Shown here: piece after piece, positions 1 to 7,057 of the stretch
How the letters are laid out: each line of letters begins with the position of its first letter
How positions within the stretch are numbered: position 1 is the stretch's first letter
Assembly: GCF_901905185.1 (NCBI RefSeq)
Contig: NZ_CABFMQ020000088.1
Location: forward strand, 1-49,324
Direction of reading: 5' to 3'
Origin: Methylocella tundrae
GTDB lineage: Bacteria > Pseudomonadota > Alphaproteobacteria > Rhizobiales > Beijerinckiaceae
DNA length: 49,324 nucleotides
Notes under the pieces: model-generated
What the model saw: only the letters and a program-made list of their open reading frames with translations
Databases searched by the model: none
Told to the model about the DNA's origin: nothing
Made by a program: the position numbers and the translations under genes

Positions 1-119
1 GCCTCACCCATCGCTGCCACATCCTCGAAACCGGAAATGACAGCTTCCGCTTCAAAAACAGCTCGGCGAAGCCCGCTAAATCCACCAAGGAGAAACCGCG
101 AAACTTGACGAACGCCTGA
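1..119 (+). CDS. istB: IS21-family ATPase IstB, C-terminal end (partial)
   Basis: Only the last 38 codons are present; the gene enters from the left edge. The frame starting at base 3 reads LTHRCHILETGNDSFRFKNS followed by a Lys/Pro-rich tail and TGA. The string LTHRCHILETGN-S-RF is the typical C-terminus of IstB, the AAA+ helper ATPase that IS21-family elements encode behind the transposase IstA. IstB assembles on target DNA and recruits IstA. The terminal repeats of the element follow directly (141-190), so the gene lies in its usual place, last before the right end. The rest of istB and all of istA must lie left of the window. Confidence 0.85.
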   Translation, partial: LTHRCHILETGNDSFRFKNSSAKPAKSTKEKPRNLTNA

Positions 120-140
120 CCCACAAACCATCATCAGGCC

Positions 141-190
141 GGGTCAGTTCTCAATGGAAATCCTGGGTCAATTCTCGGCGGAAATCGACA
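141..190 (+). mobile_element. Right end of an IS21-family element (two terminal repeats and tip)
   Basis: Two related 22-bp copies, at 141-162 and 165-186, both begin GGGTCA and end GGAAATC (18 of 22 positions agree, 24-bp period). The outer copy is followed by GACA, so the element ends in CA at 190, as IS21-family elements do (TG...CA). Repeated sequences at the ends are the IstA binding sites in this family. The left end and any target duplication lie outside the window. The tip position fits the point where the helicase reading frame at 191-434 breaks off. Confidence 0.85.
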
Positions 191-434
191 CTTCTGACGC
201 CAACCGCAAGAGAGCGCCGTCTGCGTCGAAGGCATAGGTCCGGCCCGCATCAAAGAATTCGAAGGAGGTCTCCTCGCCGCGATAGACGAGACGCTCTCCC
301 ACGCGGCCGTCGACCCTGAACACGAGATTCAGGGCGTCGACGCCAAAACGAGCTAACTGGAGCACCTCAGCGATTCCAGCGGGGTCAAGGCCTCGTAGCC
401 GCGCGCCGGGCTTAATGTCTTCAAGGGTGGGCAC
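191..434 (-). pseudogene. SNF2-type helicase (DISARM-like/defence-type), N-terminal fragment cut by IS21
   Basis: About 81 codons remain of a large helicase. The GTG at 434 is the likely start, with GGGGA a few bases upstream, giving a protein beginning (V/M)PTLEDIKPGARLRGL. Motifs LEDIKPG, RGLDPAG, ERLVYRGEE and GRTYAFDADGALLRLASE match the N-terminal region of large SNF2 helicases that normally continue with AHRIRLAHLFDP and an ATPase core of several hundred residues. Such helicases occur in DISARM-like and related restriction/defence islands. Here the frame runs into the IS21 tip after TCAGAAG and adds VSISAEN before a stop, so neither the ATPase nor any partner gene remains on this side. 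The rest may lie beyond the IS. Assignment is from remembered family sequence. Confidence 0.65.
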
Positions 435-824
435 GATAGGTCCCCAAAAGAAATCAATGCCAGCACAAATTGGCACAACTGGCGGGCTTCGCGAATCGTC
501 CCGCCTCAATCGAATAGCAGATTGTAATTCAAACCTTACGAGACGCGGCAAATATTTGACCGATCGAACCAGCCGATGATCCTCTGAGAGATGGATTTTG
601 GCCCGATTCGCCGGCCGGATCCCTCCATGATCGAATTCAATTCCTACTTGATTGCTTGCAGGATAGCACGCTCAGCTCCCTGCTGCCGCGTGGGGTCGAT
701 CGGCGCACGCCTTCAAACCTCTTCTCCGAACCGGCGGCACCCGAACATGCGATATCGTATCCGAGGATTGTATTTCGCGTGCTTACAAGATGCTTACAAA
801 ATTCGGAATCGAACCCGATGTAAG
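435..824. other. Gene-poor stretch between helicase remnant and tRNA-Gly
   Basis: No convincing gene is visible; short open frames here have no recognisable protein character. Bases 781-825 contain GCTTACA twice (781-787, 792-798) and its complement TGTAAGC at 819-825. Between them, read on the minus strand, is GGGTTCGATTCC, which resembles a tRNA T-arm. This could be debris of an integration event at a tRNA gene, but the match to the adjacent tRNA-Gly T-arm is only partial. Confidence 0.4.
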
Positions 825-848
825 CAAAAACGGCCCCGAAGGACCGCT
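825..848 (-). terminator. Rho-independent terminator of tRNA-Gly
   Basis: Read on the minus strand: CGGTCC, loop TTCG, GGGCCG, then TTTTT. The 6-bp stem (one G-T pair) is capped by a stable UUCG tetraloop and starts about 30 bases past the tRNA 3' end. Confidence 0.85.
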
Positions 849-877
849 TTCAACGTCTTGATTTTATTGAGGAAATT

Positions 878-952
878 TGGAGCGGGCGAAGGGATTCGAA
901 CCCTCGACCCCAACCTTGGCAAGGTTGTGCTCTACCCCTGAGCTACACCCGC
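878..952 (-). tRNA. tRNA-Gly (anticodon GCC)
   Basis: The minus strand folds into a full cloverleaf of 75 nt with CCA encoded. Acceptor GCGGGTG pairs with CGCCCGC (one T-G pair), the D-arm is GCTC/GAGC, the anticodon arm is CAACC-TTGCCAA-GGTTG with anticodon GCC, and the T-arm is GAGGG-TTCGAAT-CCCTT. The discriminator base is T, followed by CCA at 880-878. The 3' end points toward the accessory DNA at 1-877, so the gene may serve as an integration site. A terminator follows at 825-848. Confidence 0.97.
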
Positions 953-1148
953 ATCCATCCGCAGGCTGCGACGCCGACGGTTTGCGCTATATGGCGCAAA
1001 CGATTGGGGAATGCAACAGGCCGTTTCGCTTTCTATTCTCGCTTCCTGGACCGGCGGCGAAGTTTTCCTCATCTAACCTCCGCTGCCTCCCCCGCTCCGT
1101 CGCGGGCAGACCCAAGGCCATGGATTTTGATAGGCGAGCTTTTAATAG

Positions 1149-1177
1149 TTGACGCGGCTCCCGGCATCGGCTATGCA
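1149..1177 (+). promoter_or_regulatory. Candidate sigma-70 promoter of the rpsM-rpsK-rpoA-rplQ operon
   Basis: TTGACG (1149-1154) and TATGCA (1172-1177) are separated by exactly 17 bases, about 150 bases before rpsM. No gene lies between the tRNA (ends 952) and rpsM, so the operon needs a promoter in this interval. The rest of 953-1328 shows no further clear feature. Confidence 0.55.
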
Positions 1178-1328
1178 CGCCGCTTCCAGCCTGAAACGAA
1201 AGTTTCGGGGGCGTTACGCGCGCCCCATAATTTTATTTGTCAGGCGCCTCGCATGGGCCGGCCTCCACCGGACGCGAGGAAACTTGCCGCGCGGCATTTA
1301 CGAGCGCGGCCGACATGGAGCATAGGTT

Positions 1329-1697
1329 TTGGCACGTATCGCAGGCGTTAATATTCCGACCAATAAGCGGGTCGTCATCGCTCTCCAGTATATTCACGGA
1401 ATCGGCCCCAAAAAGGCCGAGGCGCTTTGCGCCAAGGTAAATATCCCGGCGGAGCGGCGCGTCGCCGAACTGACCGACGCGGAAGTTTTGCAGATTCGCG
1501 AGACGATCGACCGCGATTATCTCGTCGAAGGCGATCTGCGCCGCGAAGTTGCGATCAACATCAAGCGCCTGATGGACCTTGGCTGCTACCGCGGCCTGCG
1601 TCACCGCCGGCAATTGCCCGTCCGCGGCCAGCGCACCCATACCAATGCGCGCACCCGTAAAGGCAAAGCCAAGCCGATCGCCGGCAAGAAGAAGTAA
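1329..1697 (+). CDS. rpsM: 30S ribosomal protein S13
   Basis: The 122-residue protein has the length and sequence of bacterial S13, which binds 16S rRNA in the head of the small subunit and contacts tRNA and the bridge to the large subunit. It begins [20 protein letters not shown], carries the helix-hairpin-helix-like IHGIGPKKA segment, and ends in the basic tail [28 protein letters not shown] sequence. The start is a TTG codon, supported by GGAG at 1317-1320 and by the conserved N-terminus; no in-frame ATG fits. It is first in the rpsM-rpsK-rpoA-rplQ block. The usual upstream neighbours secY and adk are missing here; a tRNA gene lies upstream instead. Confidence 0.97.
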   Translation: MARIAGVNIPTNKRVVIALQYIHGIGPKKAEALCAKVNIPAERRVAELTDAEVLQIRETIDRDYLVEGDLRREVAINIKRLMDLGCYRGLRHRRQLPVRGQRTHTNARTRKGKAKPIAGKKK

Positions 1698-1769
1698 GAC
1701 GCCGTTCATTTACAAAAAAGATCAATCCCGAGCGCCTGGCATTACGGGCGCGCCTGAAGGAAATAGCAT

Positions 1770-2159
1770 ATGGCCAAGGAAGCTACCCGCGTTCGCCGTC
1801 GCGAACGCAAGAATATCGTCTCGGGCGTCGCGCATGTGAACTCGACGTTCAACAATACGATGATCACCATCACGGACGCGCAGGGCAACACCATCTCCTG
1901 GTCCTCCGCAGGCACCATGGGCTTCAAGGGCTCGCGTAAATCGACCCCCTACGCCGCCCAGATGGCGGCCGAGGACTGCGCCCGCAAGGCCGCCGAGCAC
2001 GGCATGCGCACGCTTGAGGTGGAAGTGTCGGGGCCTGGCTCTGGTCGTGAATCCGCGTTGCGCGCGCTGCAGGCGGCCGGTTTCACAGTCACCTCTATTC
2101 GCGACGTCACGCCAATTCCGCATAATGGCTGCCGGCCGCGCAAGCGCCGTCGCGTTTGA
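1770..2159 (+). CDS. rpsK: 30S ribosomal protein S11
   Basis: The 129-residue product is S11, a component of the small-subunit platform near the mRNA exit/Shine-Dalgarno helix. Diagnostic stretches are [38 protein letters not shown] and the C-terminal [18 protein letters not shown]. The ATG at 1770 is preceded by GAAGGA, and the start fits the family N-terminus ([15 protein letters not shown]). It follows rpsM by 72 bases in the same transcription unit. Confidence 0.97.
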   Translation: MAKEATRVRRRERKNIVSGVAHVNSTFNNTMITITDAQGNTISWSSAGTMGFKGSRKSTPYAAQMAAEDCARKAAEHGMRTLEVEVSGPGSGRESALRALQAAGFTVTSIRDVTPIPHNGCRPRKRRRV

Positions 2160-2218
2160 ACCGAAGCCTTTGCAAAGCGCGAACCGGTTACCGTTCACGG
2201 TTTACGCAACAAGACGTT

Positions 2219-2299
2219 AGAGAAATGCGCCGCGACGCGGTCAGGCGCATTTCTCGAAGCCGAAAAGCGGACAATCGGGCGTCCGCCGCATTTTTCGGC
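2219..2299 (+). repeat. Two stable stem-loops in the rpsK-rpoA gap
   Basis: GAGAAATGCGCC (2220-2231) is perfectly complementary to GGCGCATTTCTC (2244-2255), a 12-bp stem with a 12-nt loop. Just after it, GCCGAAAA plus GCGGAC (2259-2272) pairs with GTCCGC and TTTTCGGC (2281-2286, 2292-2299) around a short one-sided bulge. Neither is followed by a T-run. They may mark mRNA processing, attenuation or protein binding ahead of rpoA; the role is unknown. Confidence 0.6.
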
Positions 2300-2348
2300 A
2301 CTTTGTCCGGGCGCCAGGCGGGCGCCGCACCGTCAGAAAGGCTCTTTC

Positions 2349-3365
2349 GTGATCCAAAGAAACTGGCAAGAGCTCACCAAACCGAACAAACTCGAAGTCA
2401 TCTCAGGCGATGATCCGAAGCGTTTTGCGACCATCGTCGCGGGACCGCTTGAGCTTGGCTTCGGCCTCACCCTCGGCAATTCGCTGCGCCGGATTCTGCT
2501 GTCGTCGCTCCAGGGCGCCGCGATCACCTCCGTGCATATCGACGGCGTTCTGCACGAATTCTCGTCGATCCCCGGCGTGCGCGAGGACGTGACCGACATC
2601 GTCCTCAACATCAAGGACATTGCGATCAAAATGCCGGGCGAAGGCCCGAAGCGCATCGTCCTGAAAAAGCAGGGCCCCGGCAAAGTCACCGCCGGAGACA
2701 TCCAGACCACCGGCGACATTTCGATCCTCAATCCCGGCCTTGTCATCTGCACGCTCGATGAGGGCGCCGAGATCCGCATGGAATTCACGGTCAACACCGG
2801 CAAAGGCTATGTCGCCGCCGACCGCAATCGCGCCGAAGACGCCCCGATCGGCCTCATTCCCATCGACAGCCTCTATTCGCCGGTGAAAAAGGTCAGCTAT
2901 CGCGTCGAAAACACCCGCGAAGGTCAGAACCTTGACCTCGACAAGCTGACGCTGCAGGTTGAAACCAATGGCGCCCTTACGCCTGAGGACGCGGTCGCTT
3001 TCGCCGCGCGCATTCTGCAGGATCAGCTGAATGTCTTCGTCAACTTCGAGGAGCCGCGCCGCGTTGAGCTGACGCCGTCGATTCCGGAACTCGCTTTTAA
3101 CCCGGCTCTGCTCAAGAAAGTCGACGAACTCGAATTGTCGGTGCGCTCGGCCAATTGCCTGAAGAACGACAATATCGTCTATATTGGCGATCTCATTCAA
3201 AAGAGCGAAGGCGAAATGCTTCGCACGCCGAACTTCGGCCGCAAGTCTTTGAACGAAATCAAAGAGGTTCTCGCTCAGATGGGCCTGCATCTTGGCATGG
3301 AAGTCACCGGCTGGCCGCCGGACAATATCGACGAACTCGCCAAGCGCTTTGAAGAACATTATTGA
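2349..3365 (+). CDS. rpoA: DNA-directed RNA polymerase subunit alpha
   Basis: The 338-residue protein matches alphaproteobacterial RpoA. The N-terminal domain (about 1-235) drives dimerisation and binding of beta and beta'; it contains [27 protein letters not shown]. The C-terminal domain (about 255-338, from [20 protein letters not shown] to [14 protein letters not shown]) contacts UP elements and activators. The start is GTG at 2349, with GAAAGG at 2335-2340, and it matches the family start MIQ(K/R)NWQ. A structured 189-base gap separates it from rpsK; rplQ follows in the same unit. Confidence 0.97.
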   Translation: MIQRNWQELTKPNKLEVISGDDPKRFATIVAGPLELGFGLTLGNSLRRILLSSLQGAAITSVHIDGVLHEFSSIPGVREDVTDIVLNIKDIAIKMPGEGPKRIVLKKQGPGKVTAGDIQTTGDISILNPGLVICTLDEGAEIRMEFTVNTGKGYVAADRNRAEDAPIGLIPIDSLYSPVKKVSYRVENTREGQNLDLDKLTLQVETNGALTPEDAVAFAARILQDQLNVFVNFEEPRRVELTPSIPELAFNPALLKKVDELELSVRSANCLKNDNIVYIGDLIQKSEGEMLRTPNFGRKSLNEIKEVLAQMGLHLGMEVTGWPPDNIDELAKRFEEHY

Positions 3366-3448
3366 TCAGACCTAACGCTCCCAAAAGGGAGACAATAAGG
3401 AGCGGCCGTACCGTGGCGCGGCGGCCGCAAAAACAACGGAGAAAGCCA

Positions 3449-3871
3449 ATGTATCACGGCAACGCCCATCGCCGCTTCGGCCGCACGCATGAACATCGTA
3501 AGGCTATGTTCGCCAATATGGCCCAGGCGCTGATCAAGCATGAGCAGATCGTCACGACCTTGCCGAAGGCGAAGGATCTGCGTCCGATCGTCGAAAAGCT
3601 GGTGACGCTCGGCAAACGGGGCGACTTGCACGCGCGCCGTCAGGCGATCGCGCAGATCAAGGATGTGGCGCTCGTCGGCAAATTGTTCTCGGTGCTCGGG
3701 CCGCGCTACAAGGACCGGCATGGCGGCTATACGCGCGTCCTCAAGGCCGGCTTCCGCTATGGCGACAATGCGGCGCTCGCCGTGATTGAATTCGTCGATC
3801 GCGACGTTTCCGCAAAGGGTCAGGATTCCGGCCCGGCGCAGGGTGGACAGGACGAAGAAGCGGCGGCCTGA
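3449..3871 (+). CDS. rplQ: 50S ribosomal protein L17
   Basis: The 140-residue product starts [24 protein letters not shown] and carries [19 protein letters not shown], both diagnostic of L17, which sits near the exit tunnel of the large subunit. The ATG at 3449 is preceded by CGGAGAAA. The open frame extends upstream to 3362, but that extension has no family counterpart. The C-terminal tail ([13 protein letters not shown]) is a short acidic/Ala extension of the sort seen in Rhizobiales. Last gene of the block; a GC-rich hairpin follows at 3873-3888. Confidence 0.96.
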   Translation: MYHGNAHRRFGRTHEHRKAMFANMAQALIKHEQIVTTLPKAKDLRPIVEKLVTLGKRGDLHARRQAIAQIKDVALVGKLFSVLGPRYKDRHGGYTRVLKAGFRYGDNAALAVIEFVDRDVSAKGQDSGPAQGGQDEEAAA

Positions 3872-3872
3872 T

Positions 3873-3945
3873 CGGCGCCCTTGCGCCGCCGCGCGGACGC
3901 AACCAATGGCGGAATCGGCGAAGCAGGGCTTTCCTGCTCGCCGCT
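3873..3945 (+). terminator. Candidate transcription end after rplQ (two hairpins)
   Basis: CGGCGC-CCTT-GCGCCG (3873-3888) is followed by a second hairpin in which GCG-a-AGCAGG (3918-3927) pairs with CCTGCT-CGC (3933-3941). Neither has a proper T-run, so this is only a possible Rho-dependent or weak terminator. The remaining sequence to 4129 shows nothing else clear. Confidence 0.35.
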
Positions 3946-4129
3946 TCTAAAAAATCGCGGCTTCCTCTGCCGCATCTTCGCGCCGAGCGGACCTCGTTTC
4001 GCATGCAGGCGGCGCGGTAGGATAAGAGATCGTTTTCCGATGCCTTTGGCGCAGGGGTCGGCTTCAGGCATAAGCTCTGCTGTGGACGAGGCCATGTCAA
4101 TTCAGGATGCCTGGGCGATGGGGCGATCC

Positions 4130-5566
4130 ATGACGACGGGACTTTTTTCGCGCTGGCGGGCTCCCGCGGCCATGCGTCCCGCGTTTTGCGCCGCATTGGC
4201 GCTTTCCTTGATCTTTTGCGCGGGTCAGGCGGCGGCGGAGCCCGCGCGGCAGGCTCCCGCGACGGCAGCCGAAATTCTCCTGTCGTTTGCGCCCGTGGTG
4301 AAGAAGGCGCAGCCGGCTGTCGTCAACGTCTACGCCTCCCGCACCGAGAAGCGCCCCAAGAATCCCCTGTTCGACGATCCCGTTTTTGAGCGTTTCTTTG
4401 GGGGCGGACGCCCCGGCAGTTCCACGACGCGCTCGCTCGGCTCGGGCGTGCTCGTCGACCGATCTGGGCTGGTCGTCACCAATTACCACGTCATTGACGG
4501 CATGACGGACGTCAAAGTCGCGCTCTCGGACAAACGCGAATTCGACGCCGACATCGTGCTGCGCGATCACCGCAGCGACCTTGCGGTGTTGCGCATCAAG
4601 GGCGGGGGAGATTTCCCCTTCATGGAGCTTGGCGATTCCGACGCCCTCGAGGTCGGCGACATCGTGCTCGCGATCGGCGATCCGTTCGGCGTCGGCCAGA
4701 CCGTGACGCAAGGGATCGTCTCCGCGCTGGCGCGCACGCAAGGGGGCATCTCCGATTCGGCGTTTTTCATCCAGACGGACGCCGCGATCAATCCCGGCAA
4801 CTCAGGCGGCGGCCTCATCGACATGAAGGCGCGGCTGATTGGAATCAATTCGGCGATCTTTTCGCAAACCGGAAGTTCGGTCGGCATTGGCTTCGCGATT
4901 CCCGTGAATATGGTGAAAATCGTGGTCGCCGCGGCGAAAAGCGGCAAGCCGGTGCAGAGGCCCTGGCTCGGAGCGAGCCTCCAGTCCGTTTCCGTGGAGA
5001 TCGCCGATTCGCTTGGCCTCGACCGGCCGTCCGGCGCTCTCGTGAACGAAGTGACGAGCGACGGGCCGGCCGACAAGGCGGGCGTGAAAGGCGGCGATCT
5101 CATCACCGCCATCGACGGGCAGAGCGTCGACGACCCTGAGAGCTTCGGCTACCGGATCGCGACGAAACCGCTCGGCGGAACGGCCTCGCTGGCGCTCATT
5201 CGCGACGGCAAGCCGCTCAGCGTGAAGCTGACATTGGCGCCGGCCGCGGAAATCCCCGTGCGCGATCCGGTCAAGCTGAAGGGGGCTTCGCCCTTCGCGG
5301 GGGCGACGGTCGTCAATCTGTCGCCGGCGGTTATCGAGGAAATGTCCTTGCATGGCGTCAGCGAGGGCGTCGTCGTCAGCGATATCGAAGACGGGTCGAC
5401 CGCCGCGGCAGTGAACTTTCAGAAGGGCGACGTCATTTTGTCGGTCAACGATGTCAAGGTGCGGACCACGCGCGATCTCGAGCGCGCTGTCAGCAGCAGG
5501 CACGAGTACTGGAAACTGACTATCGGGCGGGGCGGCGAGGTGGTCACCACCATGCTCGGCGGCTGA
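4130..5566 (+). CDS. Periplasmic HtrA/Deg-family serine protease (Do-like)
   Basis: A 478-residue secreted protease-chaperone of the HtrA family that degrades or refolds damaged envelope proteins. With the ATG at 4130, residues 16-36 form a signal peptide ending GQAAA before EPARQ. The trypsin-like domain has the full triad: His120 (TNYHVIDG), Asp150 (HRSDLAVL) and Ser225 (NPGNSGGG). Two PDZ domains follow (about 275-375 and 385-475), as in DegP/DegQ. The ATGs at 4094 and 4118 are alternative starts giving a longer pre-signal region. It lies between rplQ and rarA, the common order in Rhizobiales. The N-terminal segment after the signal is short, without the long Q-linker of E. coli DegP, so it is more DegQ-like. 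Confidence 0.92.
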   Translation: MTTGLFSRWRAPAAMRPAFCAALALSLIFCAGQAAAEPARQAPATAAEILLSFAPVVKKAQPAVVNVYASRTEKRPKNPLFDDPVFERFFGGGRPGSSTTRSLGSGVLVDRSGLVVTNYHVIDGMTDVKVALSDKREFDADIVLRDHRSDLAVLRIKGGGDFPFMELGDSDALEVGDIVLAIGDPFGVGQTVTQGIVSALARTQGGISDSAFFIQTDAAINPGNSGGGLIDMKARLIGINSAIFSQTGSSVGIGFAIPVNMVKIVVAAAKSGKPVQRPWLGASLQSVSVEIADSLGLDRPSGALVNEVTSDGPADKAGVKGGDLITAIDGQSVDDPESFGYRIATKPLGGTASLALIRDGKPLSVKLTLAPAAEIPVRDPVKLKGASPFAGATVVNLSPAVIEEMSLHGVSEGVVVSDIEDGSTAAAVNFQKGDVILSVNDVKVRTTRDLERAVSSRHEYWKLTIGRGGEVVTTMLGG

Positions 5567-5676
5567 GGTTCGGCCGGCGGTGATCCTATGACGGGTTCTC
5601 TTTCTGGCGCATGATCTGATTTGAAAGGTCAGCGCCGTTTTGGCGTCGAGCGTGAACTCGGCGCCCTGGATCATAT

Positions 5677-6996
5677 ATGAGCGATCTCTTCGCCGCAGCA
5701 GGTCTTGAAAATCAGGCGCCGCAGCCGCTCGCGGATCGCCTGCGCCCAAAAAACCTCGCGGAAGTCGTAGGGCAGGATCACCTCGTCGGTCCCGAAGGCG
5801 CGCTGACGCGCCGCATCGCTTCTGGCTCGCTCGGCAGCCTGATCTTTTGGGGGCCGCCCGGCACCGGCAAGACGACGGTCGCGCGGCTTCTCGCGCATGA
5901 GACGAAATTCACTTTCGTGCAGATTTCGGCTATTTTTTCGGGGGTCGCCGAACTGAAAAAACTATTCGAGGAGGCGCGTGGCCGGCGCGCGGCGGGGCAG
6001 GGGACCCTGCTTTTCGTTGATGAAGTGCATCGGTTCAACCGGGCTCAACAGGACAGCTTTTTGCCCGTCATGGAGGACGGGTCGGTCATTCTCATCGGAG
6101 CGACCACCGAAAACCCGAGTTTTGAGCTGAATGCGGCGCTGTTGTCTCGCGCGAGCGTGCTGACATTTCGCGCTCTCGACGACGAGGCGATCGCAAAGAT
6201 GCTGGCGCGCGCGGAACTTCTCGAAGGCCGGCCTTTGCCGCTCGACGAATCGGCGCGCGCGGCTCTGGTCCGGATGGCCGACGGCGATGGCCGGGCGGCT
6301 TTGACGCTTGCCGAAGAAGTCTGGCGTGCGGCGGCGCCGGACGAGATATTCGACGCCGCCGCATTGGCCGAAATCGTGCAGCGCCGCGCGCCCATCTACG
6401 ACAAGGCGCAGGAGGGCCATTACAACCTCATCAGTGCGCTGCATAAGACGGTCCGCGGCTCGGATCCCGACGCGGCGCTTTATTATCTCGCGCGCATGTT
6501 CGACGCCGGCGAAGATCCTCTTTTCATTGCAAGGCGCGTGGTGCGGATGGCGGTGGAGGACATTGGTCTTGCCGACCCGCAGGCGCTGGTCGTCGCCAAC
6601 GCGGCCAAGGAGGCGTATGATTTTCTGGGCTCGCCCGAAGGCGAACTCGCCATCGCGCAGGCGGTGATCTATGTGGCTACGGCGCCAAAGTCGAATGCGG
6701 CCTATGTCGCCTATAAAAGCGCGATGCGCCTCGCCAAAGAGCACGGCTCGCTGATGCCGCCGAAAGTGATCCTTAACGCGCCGACGAAGCTCATGAAGCG
6801 CGAGGGATACGGCTCAGGTTATGCTTATGATCACGACGAGCCCGACGCGTTTTCCGGCCAGAACTATTGGCCTGAGGCGCTGGGACGGCAAAAGCTCTAC
6901 GCGCCGGCCGCCCGAGGCTTTGAGCGGGACCTGCGCGAGCGCCTCGCCTATTGGGCGAAGCTGCGCAAAGCGCGCGAAGAAGGGTCCGGCTCCTGA
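5677..6996 (+). CDS. rarA: Replication-associated recombination protein A (AAA+ ATPase)
   Basis: A 439-residue RarA/MgsA-family ATPase that acts at stalled replication forks with SSB. The sequence begins with the LADRLRPKNLAEVVGQDHL element and carries Walker A GPPGTGKTT (about 59-67), Walker B LLFVDEVHRF, sensor-type IGATTENPSFELN and the RarA-specific C-terminal tetramerisation region with HYNLISALHKTVRGSDPDA. Length is normal. The ATG at 5677 has only a weak ribosome site, but the N-terminus matches the family (MSDLF). It is 110 bases downstream of the protease gene and converges with the autotransporter gene. Confidence 0.95.
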   Translation: MSDLFAAAGLENQAPQPLADRLRPKNLAEVVGQDHLVGPEGALTRRIASGSLGSLIFWGPPGTGKTTVARLLAHETKFTFVQISAIFSGVAELKKLFEEARGRRAAGQGTLLFVDEVHRFNRAQQDSFLPVMEDGSVILIGATTENPSFELNAALLSRASVLTFRALDDEAIAKMLARAELLEGRPLPLDESARAALVRMADGDGRAALTLAEEVWRAAAPDEIFDAAALAEIVQRRAPIYDKAQEGHYNLISALHKTVRGSDPDAALYYLARMFDAGEDPLFIARRVVRMAVEDIGLADPQALVVANAAKEAYDFLGSPEGELAIAQAVIYVATAPKSNAAYVAYKSAMRLAKEHGSLMPPKVILNAPTKLMKREGYGSGYAYDHDEPDAFSGQNYWPEALGRQKLYAPAARGFERDLRERLAYWAKLRKAREEGSGS

Positions 6997-7057
6997 GGCG
7001 TTCGCGAGATCGGCCGCGTCATTCAGACTGACAACCGCGCCCTTGAAGGGCCAGGCT

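Noticed and set aside
591..941. Open frame of 116 codons over tRNA-Gly
   Set aside because: It runs antisense over the tRNA gene and has no protein-like composition.
2403..3359. Minus-strand open frame of 318 codons
   Set aside because: It is the complement of rpoA; high GC leaves antisense frames open.
3362..3448. N-terminal extension of rplQ
   Set aside because: L17 starts [13 protein letters not shown]; the extension has no family counterpart and the ribosome site precedes 3449.
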